Source: Limnospira platensis (lineage in GTDB: Bacteria > Cyanobacteriota > Cyanobacteriia > Cyanobacteriales > Microcoleaceae). Taken from it: a stretch of DNA of 64,000 nucleotides. Positions 18,998 to 26,442 of the stretch are shown in pieces. The stretch lies in the NCBI RefSeq assembly GCF_046480435.1, contig NZ_PKGC01000005.1. One strand, 5' to 3'. How positions within the stretch are numbered: position 1 is the first letter of the stretch; each line of letters begins with the position of its first letter. The translations under genes were made by a program, and so were the position numbers. The notes below the pieces were generated by a model, which had not been told where the DNA came from, made no database searches, and worked only from the letters and a program-made list of their open reading frames with translations.

Positions 18998-19900
18998 TCA
19001 CATTTCTTGGGATTGTTCTTGGCTGATTACAATAATGCTGCTTTTATGTTCAATTTGTGTGATCGTTCTCAAAAATTGGCTATAGTTTTTATATTGGGTT
19101 TGGTATTGTCCCGCCAACTTGCCGCTGATAAATAGTTCTTGTAAATCATCGAATATCAGCAAACATTTTTGTTGCATTAACAGATTAATCAGGTCATGGA
19201 TTTGATAATCTTTGGGGCTGGATTCCTTATTGAATTTGGTTAAAATATCATTGCCAATAGTGGTTAAATGTGGTGATAGTTTTAGATTTTTCCAACTCAC
19301 CACCTCAAAACTATCTTTATGGCGATCGACTAATTTTTTGACTAGGGTGCTTTTGCCAATTCCCGCTATTCCCACCACTGAGATTAAGGGTATACTTTCA
19401 TCAATTAACCAACGGGATAGGGTATCTATTTCGTCATTGCGATCGCAAAATTTCCAGATTTTAGGTGCCATGGTTAAATCATGGCATATTTTTTGGGGCG
19501 GCGGTAGTTGGGGAGTAGCGATCGCTTGTTCTTCCTGTTCAGAATTGCCATTCGGATAATAAGGACACCAGGTCACATTATTGTTATTAAAGCTAAATCT
19601 TTGCGAATTTATTTCCCTTTCCAGAGTCCAACAAAAATTGGATTTTTTAATATCCTCATTAAGCTGTTGAGATAAAATTTTAAATAATTTCCGGCTAACA
19701 TCTCCGATATAGTTTTCATTGTAGCCATTCCCGATATCTTCCACGATATCCTTGTACGTCTTCCCTGTCAACAGTCCTTGAATGATCGACTTTTGTAGGT
19801 CGTCTAGGTGTTCTCCCGTCTGTTGTGCTACCAACCGATCCGCAAATTGTAACAATTCTGTTATATCCATGAACTGCTGCTTGGTAAGGGTTTCAGCCAT
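18998..19900 (-). CDS. vWHTH-NB-ARC type STAND ATPase, truncated
   Basis: The N-terminus (about 1-90) is the vWHTH-like domain that precedes NB-ARC ATPases in cyanobacteria (helical, ITELLQFADRLVAQQTGEHLDDLQKSI region). A hydrophilic linker leads to the ATPase with Walker A GIAGIGKST (about 177-185) and Walker B LLIFDDL (about 254). The frame stops at 300 residues, after IVISQEQSQEM, where motifs of the ATPase end and winged helix should follow; they are present downstream in the same frame. STAND proteins of this kind are often regulatory or defence sensors. No effector repeat domain is visible. Confidence 0.75.
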   Translation of the reverse strand: MAETLTKQQFMDITELLQFADRLVAQQTGEHLDDLQKSIIQGLLTGKTYKDIVEDIGNGYNENYIGDVSRKLFKILSQQLNEDIKKSNFCWTLEREINSQRFSFNNNNVTWCPYYPNGNSEQEEQAIATPQLPPPQKICHDLTMAPKIWKFCDRNDEIDTLSRWLIDESIPLISVVGIAGIGKSTLVKKLVDRHKDSFEVVSWKNLKLSPHLTTIGNDILTKFNKESSPKDYQIHDLINLLMQQKCLLIFDDLQELFISGKLAGQYQTQYKNYSQFLRTITQIEHKSSIIVISQEQSQEM

Positions 19901-20135
19901 TATAACTTAGTTCTGAATCAGAAAATCAAGTTTTTTCTGGCATTCCCCTAACATTTTGTCACAAAATTGACCAGAAAATCTGTTTTTTTCAGGTTGCAGG
20001 GGTCAGGCGATCGGATATAGACTGGGGAAAGAATGATAGCAGTACACTACTGAGACGAGACAGGCTCAACCAGTCACAGCCTTAGCAGCAAAAGGTTTTA
20101 CTGAATCAAAAAATGGCAATTCAGGAGATGGATCT

Positions 20136-20579
20136 ATGGCTATTGATAAAGATCTTTTTTCAGTAAACAATTTTCAGTCAACAATTAGAGGATATTGTAA
20201 CCGAATTGGTTGGGGTATTGCAGAACTTAATTCCAACAAAGCTGTCCTGAGATTTGGTATGGATTCAGGAACAACTCAAACGGTTTTTATTATCAGATAT
20301 GAAACAACTTTAGAGTTTTCTTGCCCCACTGGCTTGAAGTTTTCTAGCTTTGATGCAATTCCTCATCAGCTTTCTTCGTATATGCTTAAAGAAAATAGCA
20401 AATATAAGATTGGATTTTGGTGCATTGAAGAATTAAGCAATCGTCAAGTTTTTTCAATTATGCATAATGCTGAAATGAGTCTAATAGACATCAACTATTT
20501 TCTCAGTATTGTTAAAACTTTAGTGCAAAAATGTGAGAATTTAGAACAGGCAGCAGAGCAAGGTTTAAGAGGTATATGA
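20136..20579 (+). CDS. Hypothetical protein, possibly YbjN/secretion-chaperone-like fold
   Basis: 147 residues starting after AGGAG placed 8 bases before the ATG. The beta-rich middle (LRFGMDSGTTQTVFIIRYETTLEF) between helices resembles the YbjN/type III chaperone-like fold, with final helices from IDINYFLSIVKTLV onward. No catalytic motif can be seen. Base composition is more AT-rich than its neighbours, which may mean acquisition. The function is unknown. Confidence 0.6.
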   Translation: MAIDKDLFSVNNFQSTIRGYCNRIGWGIAELNSNKAVLRFGMDSGTTQTVFIIRYETTLEFSCPTGLKFSSFDAIPHQLSSYMLKENSKYKIGFWCIEELSNRQVFSIMHNAEMSLIDINYFLSIVKTLVQKCENLEQAAEQGLRGI

Positions 20580-20620
20580 ATACCAACCTCACCCTACTAC
20601 TGTACTATGGTGCGTCAGTA

Positions 20621-20722
20621 TCAATCATCGGGTTATCAGCCAGGTTGACGGCTTCTGACGTACCCTACTCATCAATCATCGGGTTATCAGCGAGGTTGAC
20701 CGCTTCTGACGTACCCTACTTC
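20621..20722. repeat. Two tandem copies of a 51-bp repeat
   Basis: TCAATCATCGGGTTATCAGC begins at 20621 and again at 20672, and the copies continue to GACGTACCCTAC with only a few mismatches. The period is 51 bp. The pair lies between the hypothetical gene and miaE. It contains short inverted segments (GCGTCAG just upstream, CTGACG inside) that could form a hairpin. Confidence 0.8.
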
Positions 20723-20757
20723 TGCTATGATTGGGGTGGCTTTTCCGTGGTATTGAT

Positions 20758-21366
20758 ATGGGATCTGTGGTTTCTGGTTCACGAGCAACTATTAAATACT
20801 TGAAAGAACCTACCTCAATGGCTTGGGTTCAACAGGCGATCGCTAATTTGGATATTATCCTACTTGACCACTCCCACTGTGAACGTAAGGCGGCGGGAGT
20901 AGCCTTGAATTTGATGTTTCGTTACCCCTCTAGTACCCAATTGGTGCGAATGTTAACAGCGATCGCTCAAGAAGAATTACAGCATTTTGAACAGGTCAAT
21001 CAGTGGCTGGAAAAACGACACATTCCCATGCGATCGCTTCCCTCTCCCCCCTATGGCGCAGGTTTGAATCGCCATGTCCGCCGAGAAGAACCACACAGAA
21101 TGCTTGATTTATTATTGGTTTCTGGATTGATAGAAGCCCGCAGCCATGAACGTTTAGGCTTATTATCCCAATATTGTCCTGAGTTGGAATTGGCTAAGTT
21201 TTATCGCAGTTTGATGGCTTCCGAAGCCCGTCACTATGGTATTTATTGGGTGTTAGCAACTACTTATTTTGAACAGGAAACCGTTAGCCAAAGACTAGAG
21301 GAATTGGCTACTATTGAAAGTCAACTCCTTTCCACACTGCACCCGGAACCCCGGATTCATAGTTAG
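20758..21366 (+). CDS. miaE: tRNA-(ms2io6A)-hydroxylase MiaE
   Basis: A ferritin-like di-iron protein of 203 residues. Helical segments carry the iron ligands: HCERKAAG, EELQHFEQV, EARSHERL and SEARHYGIY. AWVQQAIANLDIILLDHSHCERKAAGVALNLMFRYPS-type sequence is strongly conserved in MiaE, which hydroxylates the isopentenyl group on A37 of certain tRNAs. I chose ATG 20758; the next ATG (20818) would remove the residues just before the first helix. It lies just after the 51-bp tandem repeats. Confidence 0.85.
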   Translation: MGSVVSGSRATIKYLKEPTSMAWVQQAIANLDIILLDHSHCERKAAGVALNLMFRYPSSTQLVRMLTAIAQEELQHFEQVNQWLEKRHIPMRSLPSPPYGAGLNRHVRREEPHRMLDLLLVSGLIEARSHERLGLLSQYCPELELAKFYRSLMASEARHYGIYWVLATTYFEQETVSQRLEELATIESQLLSTLHPEPRIHS

Positions 21367-21419
21367 TCTCTGCCAAAAACTCCGATTTCTTAACTGATTA
21401 TATCACCGAATTAACGGTT

Positions 21420-21902
21420 ATGAGAAAAGTATATAAAGATTTTATAATTCGTTCCTGGGAATCAGGCGATCGCCAAGTTGTTCAAGACTTAATCGCCTCC
21501 GTCTTAGCTGAATATCGTTTAACTTGTGAACCGGAAGGCGCTGATGTGGATGTCTGGGAAGTCGAAAAGTATTATCTTAATAAGAATGGGGAATTTTGGG
21601 TAGTAGAACAACATCAAAACCTAGTCGGAACTGCTGCTTATTATCCCATTAATCGTGGTACAAATGCCGTGGAAGTTCGCAAAATGTATTTACAGCCACA
21701 GGTCCGAGGTCTAGGATTAGGCAAATATTTATTAACCCAATTAGAACAACAAATTCACACACGAGGATTTCAGGAGATTTGGATTGAAACTGCAACGGTT
21801 TTAACGGAAGCCGTGAAACTCTATGAAAATCATGGCTATCAACCGACAACGGGAGTAGAAACCCGACGATGCGATCGCATTTACAAAAAAACTTTGCCTT
21901 AG
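21420..21902 (+). CDS. GNAT family N-acetyltransferase
   Basis: 160 residues with the GNAT fold: beta strands to VRKMYLQPQVRGLGLGKYLL, which is motif A with the acetyl-CoA pyrophosphate loop (R-G-x-G-L-G), then ETATVLTEAVKLYENHGYQP (motif B). It transfers an acetyl group from acetyl-CoA to an amine; the substrate cannot be deduced. It follows miaE after 53 bp on the same strand. Confidence 0.85.
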   Translation: MRKVYKDFIIRSWESGDRQVVQDLIASVLAEYRLTCEPEGADVDVWEVEKYYLNKNGEFWVVEQHQNLVGTAAYYPINRGTNAVEVRKMYLQPQVRGLGLGKYLLTQLEQQIHTRGFQEIWIETATVLTEAVKLYENHGYQPTTGVETRRCDRIYKKTLP

Positions 21903-21923
21903 TATAGAGACCTATACCAACCC

Positions 21924-21984
21924 GGCGGCGGTTCTGAATGCCACACTCAGCCTTTCCGGTAGAGTCGGGAGCTTTCCCGCCGCC
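21924..21984. terminator. Possible hairpin between convergent genes
   Basis: GGCGGCGG at 21924-21931 can pair with CCGCCGCC at 21977-21984. It sits between the convergent GNAT and prsA genes, where a bidirectional terminator would be expected. The loop is long and there is no clear T-tract. Confidence 0.3.
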
Positions 21985-22003
21985 AAAGCTAAAAATTGGT
22001 CAA

Positions 22004-22996
22004 TTAGCGGAACATACTACTAACGGAACTATCTTCGTGAATGCGCCAAATAGTTTCACCAAGTAAATTAGCAACCGATAACACAGTCAGCTGATCAAAA
22101 GTTTTATCCGGGGAAGCGGGGATAGTGTTAGTCACAATCACTTCCTCCAAAACCCCCGTAGACAGACGTTCAATAGCTGGGTGAGAAAACACCGCATGGG
22201 TAGCACAGGCATAAACCTGCCTAGCACCCTCTTCCCGGAGGAGGCGAGCGCCTTCGCTAATAGTCCCGGCTGTGTCAATCATATCATCAACCAAAACCGC
22301 TGTTTTACCTCTAACATCACCAATGACATTGAGAACCTCTGCCACATTATGAGACTGACGGCGCTTATCAATAATCGCCAGGGGTGCATCATTGAGTTTT
22401 TTAGCAAAAGCTCTAGCACGAGCGACACCTCCGACATCTGGAGATACTACGACAATATCAGATAGTCGTTTACTAGCTAGGTAGTTTAAAATAACAGGTG
22501 AACCATAAACATGGTCGAAGGGAATATCAAAATATCCTTGAATTTGTGCCGAATGCAAGTCCATGGCTAAAATCCGACTAGCACCAGCTTCGGTGATTAA
22601 ATTAGCGGTCAGTTTGGCTGTAATCGATTCACGGCCGGCGGTTTTGCGGTCTGCCCTAGCATAGCCATAATAGGGTATTACCGCCGTAATTTGCCTAGCA
22701 GAGGCTCGACGACAAGCATCAATCATAATTAGGAGTTCCATCAGATTATCATTGACTGGATGACAACAGGGTTGAATTAGGTAGACATCACAGCCTCGAA
22801 TGGACTCCTGAATTTGGATGTAAAGTTCTCCGTCCGCAAACTGCTTGCGAACCATTGGCCCCAAATCAATGCCCAGATAGCGACTCACTTCGGTAGCTAA
22901 ACCTGTATTGGCAGAACCTGAAAACAATCTTAGTCGATTGTGGTCGGTCATTAGTGCCTCAGAATGAGGAAGGGGTAGAGTGGCAGAACGGATCAC
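22004..22996 (-). CDS. prsA: Ribose-phosphate pyrophosphokinase
   Basis: The PRPP synthase family signatures are complete: FADGELYIQIQESIRG, the ATP-loop region YYGYARADRK, the catalytic MDLHSAQIQGYF, and the PRPP-binding VVSPDVGG and DDMIDTAGT. It makes phosphoribosyl pyrophosphate from ribose 5-phosphate and ATP for nucleotide, His and Trp synthesis. Length of 330 is the usual cyanobacterial size, with a short N-terminal extension after GTG 22996. Confidence 0.95.
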   Translation of the reverse strand: MIRSATLPLPHSEALMTDHNRLRLFSGSANTGLATEVSRYLGIDLGPMVRKQFADGELYIQIQESIRGCDVYLIQPCCHPVNDNLMELLIMIDACRRASARQITAVIPYYGYARADRKTAGRESITAKLTANLITEAGASRILAMDLHSAQIQGYFDIPFDHVYGSPVILNYLASKRLSDIVVVSPDVGGVARARAFAKKLNDAPLAIIDKRRQSHNVAEVLNVIGDVRGKTAVLVDDMIDTAGTISEGARLLREEGARQVYACATHAVFSHPAIERLSTGVLEEVIVTNTIPASPDKTFDQLTVLSVANLLGETIWRIHEDSSVSSMFR

Positions 22997-23329
22997 GGCA
23001 TTTCCTCGCAGTTCATTCCTAGCAATTTTATCATTATTTAGTAGCCCAGGAAACAGTTAAATTGGCTATCATTCAGGGGTAACTCTCCTTATCAAAGGAT
23101 GGGAACAGGTGGCGACGGTTGTTGATGATATGCTCAACCAAGTTGGGGCGAGGTTGGCTCAACATACAGGTTATGGGTAAGTTGATCAGACCAGACTAGA
23201 CCAATAATGCAAGGACGGAAAGGGAAGGCTCACGGAAACATGGTTAAAAATGTTGTTAAACACCAATTAGGGGGCATAATCAAGACTTTTTGAGGGCCTG
23301 GCCTTGATGTATCTGTTAATTTGTAACTC
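22997..23329. other. Intergenic region between divergent prsA and kinase genes
   Basis: 333 bp containing the promoters of two divergent genes; I see no consensus boxes. A 23-codon GTG frame at 23110-23181 (VATVVDDMLNQVGARLAQHTGYG) has no good ribosome site and is probably chance. Confidence 0.4.
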
Positions 23330-25324
23330 ATGACAAGTATGAATTCTATGCAATCGGCTATTCCACTAGGGACTGTTTTACAAAATCGCTACCGCTTGAT
23401 CAGGGTTTTGGGTCAAGGTGGGTTTGGCTTAACTTATCTGGCTGAAGATCTCGGTCGCTTTAATGAGTATTGCGCGTTAAAAGAATTTACCCCGGTGCAA
23501 ATGGGGACCTATGCTTGGGAAAAGTCTAAAGAACTATTTAGGCGGGAAGCTCAGGTGCTTTACCAAATCCAACACCCGCAAATTCCTAAGTTTGGGGCGG
23601 TTTTTGAGGAAAATCAGCGCTTGTTTTTGGTTCAAGACTATGTGGAGGGTCAAACCTATTATGCGCTGCTCAAAGACCGGAAAAATGCCCCTGTTGGTCA
23701 ACCTCGCACTTTTGCTGAGGCTGAGGTGATAACTTTCCTTGAGCAAATGCTACCAGTTTTGGAGCATCTCCATAGCCTCAATATTATTCATCGCGACATT
23801 TCCCCGGATAATATTATCCGCCGCGATCGCGATCAGCTTCCGGTTTTGATTGATTTTGGGGTAGTGATTGAACAGGCGACTTATATTCAGTCTCCGGGTC
23901 AAACTCAGCCGGTGGGTCAAACTAGGGTGGGAAAATTGGGTTATGCTCCTGCTGAACAAATGCAAACGGGGAAGGTTTCCCCCAGTAGCGATTTGTATGC
24001 TTTGGCGGTAACGGCGATTTTTCTGCTGACGGGACGGGAACCTCAAGATTTAATTAACCAACAAAATCTAACCTGGATGTGGGAACCTTGGGCTACTGTG
24101 ACTCCTCAACTGGCGGCGGTTCTCAATAAAATGTTGAGCCGTAATCCTGGCGATCGCTATCAGTCGGCTAGGGAAGTACAACAGGCTCTCAATAATCTCT
24201 CTGGCATTATACCGACTCCCCCCACTACTGACCCGAATTTATCAGGACTCAAAACTCTGGCGGTGGGGTCTCCTGTGTCTATGCGATCGGGGTCTAATCA
24301 TCAAACTACTCCGGTGATCTCTACCCCTTCCCTTCAGTCTTTCTGGAATAACCCAGTTGCTGTTATTTCGGCGGGAATTGCTGTGGCTATCATCGCGGGT
24401 TATGGTTCTTGGAGTTTGGTGAGCTATTTACTAAATTCTACTGGGTCAACTTCAGACCCAGACCCGATTACTACTGTTGAAACGGAACCTAGACCTAGAC
24501 CTAGACCTAGACCGACACCGACACCGACACCGGAACCGACACCGACACCGGAACCGACACCGACACCGACACCGACACCCACACCGGAACCGGAACCGAC
24601 ACCGGAAGTGTTAACTAGACGCTTAGATGTCACGCCGGGAGATACTACTGTTGTTGAAGGGGCGATCGCCGCCAATCAAATATCTGAATATCTCCTATCG
24701 GCTACGGAAGGACAACAGCTTTATCTGTCTGTTACTGGTGATGGTGTGTTACTGACATTGCTGGGACCTGACAACAACCCGGTTAATTCCCGCGCGACTG
24801 GGGTATCAATTTGGCAGGGTCCTTTATTTGCTGATGGTGACTATACTATCATCTTGGAAACTCTCCCAGAATTGTCGGAAAGTCAATATACGCTAGAGTT
24901 GGAATTGATTAACTCTTTACCTCCTATCATTCCCGAACCACAACCAGAACCACAACCACAACCACAACCACAACCACAACCGCAACCACAACCACAACCG
25001 GAGCCGCAACCACAACCGGAGCCGCAACCACAACCGGAGCCGCAACCACAACCGGAACCGGAACCACAACCGGAACCGGAACCACAACCGGAGCCGGAAC
25101 CACAACCGGAGCCGGAACCACAACCGGAACCGGAACCCAAGCCGGAACCTAAGCCGGAACCCGAACCGGAACCCAAGCCGGAAAACACAGAGAGAAATCT
25201 TGATCTGAGTGGGAACCCTAAACCATCGGAAAAACCGCCAACTTTCTTTCCTGAATCAGAGACGGAGGTAGATGGTATGGGGAATAATGAGGTTAAGAAT
25301 CTCGATAAACTAATTTTGCCATAG
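23330..25324 (+). CDS. Serine/threonine protein kinase with Pro-rich repeats and a beta-rich tail
   Basis: The Hanks-type kinase domain (about 20-290) has the glycine loop GQGGFGLT, lysine in CALKEF, HRDISPDN (catalytic loop) and IDFG (metal loop). The nearly invariant APE is replaced by APAEQ in LGYAPAEQM, as is common in cyanobacterial kinases. A single membrane helix (about 340-363) separates it from an outer region with Arg-Pro, Thr-Pro and Glu-Pro repeats, a beta-rich PPC-like domain (about 428-525), a Pro-Gln/Pro-Glu tract of about 85 residues, and an acidic tail. A membrane sensor kinase is likely; the ligand is unknown. Confidence 0.9.
   Translation: MTSMNSMQSAIPLGTVLQNRYRLIRVLGQGGFGLTYLAEDLGRFNEYCALKEFTPVQMGTYAWEKSKELFRREAQVLYQIQHPQIPKFGAVFEENQRLFLVQDYVEGQTYYALLKDRKNAPVGQPRTFAEAEVITFLEQMLPVLEHLHSLNIIHRDISPDNIIRRDRDQLPVLIDFGVVIEQATYIQSPGQTQPVGQTRVGKLGYAPAEQMQTGKVSPSSDLYALAVTAIFLLTGREPQDLINQQNLTWMWEPWATVTPQLAAVLNKMLSRNPGDRYQSAREVQQALNNLSGIIPTPPTTDPNLSGLKTLAVGSPVSMRSGSNHQTTPVISTPSLQSFWNNPVAVISAGIAVAIIAGYGSWSLVSYLLNSTGSTSDPDPITTVETEPRPRPRPRPTPTPTPEPTPTPEPTPTPTPTPTPEPEPTPEVLTRRLDVTPGDTTVVEGAIAANQISEYLLSATEGQQLYLSVTGDGVLLTLLGPDNNPVNSRATGVSIWQGPLFADGDYTIILETLPELSESQYTLELELINSLPPIIPEPQPEPQPQPQPQPQPQPQPQPEPQPQPEPQPQPEPQPQPEPEPQPEPEPQPEPEPQPEPEPQPEPEPKPEPKPEPEPEPKPENTERNLDLSGNPKPSEKPPTFFPESETEVDGMGNNEVKNLDKLILP
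24484..25184 (+). repeat. Low-complexity proline repeats inside the kinase gene
   Basis: Two tracts: about 24484-24606 (RP, TP and EP dipeptides encoded by ACACCG/GAACCG hexamers) and 24937-25184 (QP and EP dipeptides from CAACCA/GAACCG hexamers). The hexamer repeats are DNA-level repeats with frequent silent changes and are prone to length variation. The beta-rich domain between them is unique sequence. Confidence 0.85.
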
Positions 25325-25333
25325 TAGTTAATT

Positions 25334-26050
25334 GTGAAAAATACCCTGCTGATTACTGCAACTGATACGGAAGCCGGAAAAACGGTTTTAACTAGCGCGT
25401 TAATTGCCTATTTTCAAAGTTACCAAAGGTCTGTGAGTCTGGGTGTACTCAAACCAATTCAATCGGGAATAGGCGATCGCGAATTGTATCAACGCCTATT
25501 TTGGCCGGAACAGTCCCTAGAGGCGATCGCACCGATTTATTTTGATGCACCCCTGGCTCCCCCCTTGGCGGCGGAAAAGGAAAATCGCCAGGTCGAACTC
25601 AGTCAGGCTTGGTCAGCTTTGGTCAACCTTCAGCAAGAGCGAGATTTGGTGCTGGTGGAAGCCTTGGGAGGTTTGGGTTCCCCTGTAACTAGGGAATTGA
25701 CTGTGGCTGATTTGGCGCGGGATTGGGCTTTACCAACGGTTTTGGTGGTTCCTGTGCGACTAGGGGCGATCGCTCAGGCTGTGGCTAATGTGGCCCTGGC
25801 TAGACAGGCTAAAGTAAATTTGCGCGGCATTGTCCTTAACTGTCTTCAACCGACAGAACCCCAGGATGTTGAGAATTGGACTCCGGCGGATCTGATTACC
25901 TCCCTGACCCAAATTCCGGTTTTGGGTGTGATGCCCTATTTGGACAATCCCACGGACCTGCAACAATTAGCCCAAGTCGCCGCCCAATTAGATTTGGAGG
26001 CGATTTTGCCGATCAGATGGGCGGGAAATCCTTGTATATCAGGGGTTTGA
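25334..26050 (+). CDS. bioD: Dethiobiotin synthetase
   Basis: GTG start 9 bp after the kinase gene stop. The N-terminal TATDTEAGKTVLTSALIAYF carries the modified P-loop of BioD, and KPIQSG, VEALGGLGSP and VVPVRLGAIAQAV are its later substrate-binding elements. It forms the ureido ring of dethiobiotin from 7,8-diaminopelargonate, CO2 and ATP. Length of 238 is standard. No other biotin gene is adjacent. Confidence 0.85.
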   Translation: MKNTLLITATDTEAGKTVLTSALIAYFQSYQRSVSLGVLKPIQSGIGDRELYQRLFWPEQSLEAIAPIYFDAPLAPPLAAEKENRQVELSQAWSALVNLQQERDLVLVEALGGLGSPVTRELTVADLARDWALPTVLVVPVRLGAIAQAVANVALARQAKVNLRGIVLNCLQPTEPQDVENWTPADLITSLTQIPVLGVMPYLDNPTDLQQLAQVAAQLDLEAILPIRWAGNPCISGV

Positions 26051-26080
26051 GGAAATCTCAAAAAAAGTTTGATTTAGGGG

Positions 26081-26109
26081 TTGACATTTCCTGAACTATC
26101 CCCTACTAT
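26081..26109 (+). promoter_or_regulatory. Sigma70-type promoter of the lone 5S rRNA gene
   Basis: TTGACA at 26081-26086 and TACTAT at 26104-26109 are separated by exactly 17 bases. A GCGAGAGAGAG stretch follows. The start of transcription would be near 26116, about 65 bases before the mature 5S. Confidence 0.7.
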
Positions 26110-26180
26110 TAATAACTGTGCGAGAGAGAGAAGCGACGAAACGCTAAAGCGATCGCAACCAGAGAAAGATTGTAGAGCTT

Positions 26181-26299
26181 TCCTGGTGTCTATGGCTCAG
26201 TGGAACCACACCGATCCATCCCGAACTCGGATGTGAAACGCTGAAACGGCGAAGATACTTGGCGGGTAGCTGCCTGGGAAAATAGCAAGATGCCAGGAT
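26181..26299 (+). rRNA. rrf: 5S ribosomal RNA
   Basis: The sequence begins TCCTGGTGTC and ends GCCAGGA, which pair to close helix I. Between lie the conserved internal elements AACCACACCGATCCATCCCGAACTCGG and GTGAAACGC characteristic of bacterial 5S, here written as two separate pieces: CCGATCCATCCCGAACTC and GGATGTGAAACG. Size about 118 nt. No 23S or 16S gene is anywhere in the window, so this is a solitary 5S with its own promoter and a strong hairpin terminator. Confidence 0.9.
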
Positions 26300-26306
26300 A
26301 ATTATG

Positions 26307-26355
26307 AACTAGGACTTCCCGCCAGTGGTAAACGGTAGGAAGTCCTAGTTTGTTT
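26307..26355 (+). terminator. Strong hairpin terminator after 5S rRNA
   Basis: AACTAGGACTTCC at 26307-26319 pairs perfectly with GGAAGTCCTAGTT at 26338-26350 (13 bp), followed by TGTTTTGG. It is the expected rho-independent end of the 5S transcript. Confidence 0.8.
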
Positions 26356-26442
26356 TGGTGGGGTATGGGAATATGAGCATCTCCCCGATGAGATGATTAG
26401 ATCGGGGGAGACTGGCGCGATAGTGTAATTAATTATGGATGG

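Noticed and set aside
20136..20579. A CRISPR or toxin gene
   Set aside because: No motif supports either; left as hypothetical.
20576..20803. 75-codon frame across the 51-bp repeats
   Set aside because: It is open because the repeat period is a multiple of three; it overlaps the miaE start and carries no motif.
24424..25188. Minus-strand frames rich in Gly-Ser or Val
   Set aside because: They are shadows of the Pro-rich repeat of the kinase gene.
26081..26299. 5S as the end of an rRNA operon
   Set aside because: No 23S or 16S sequence precedes it in the window, and its own promoter lies just upstream.
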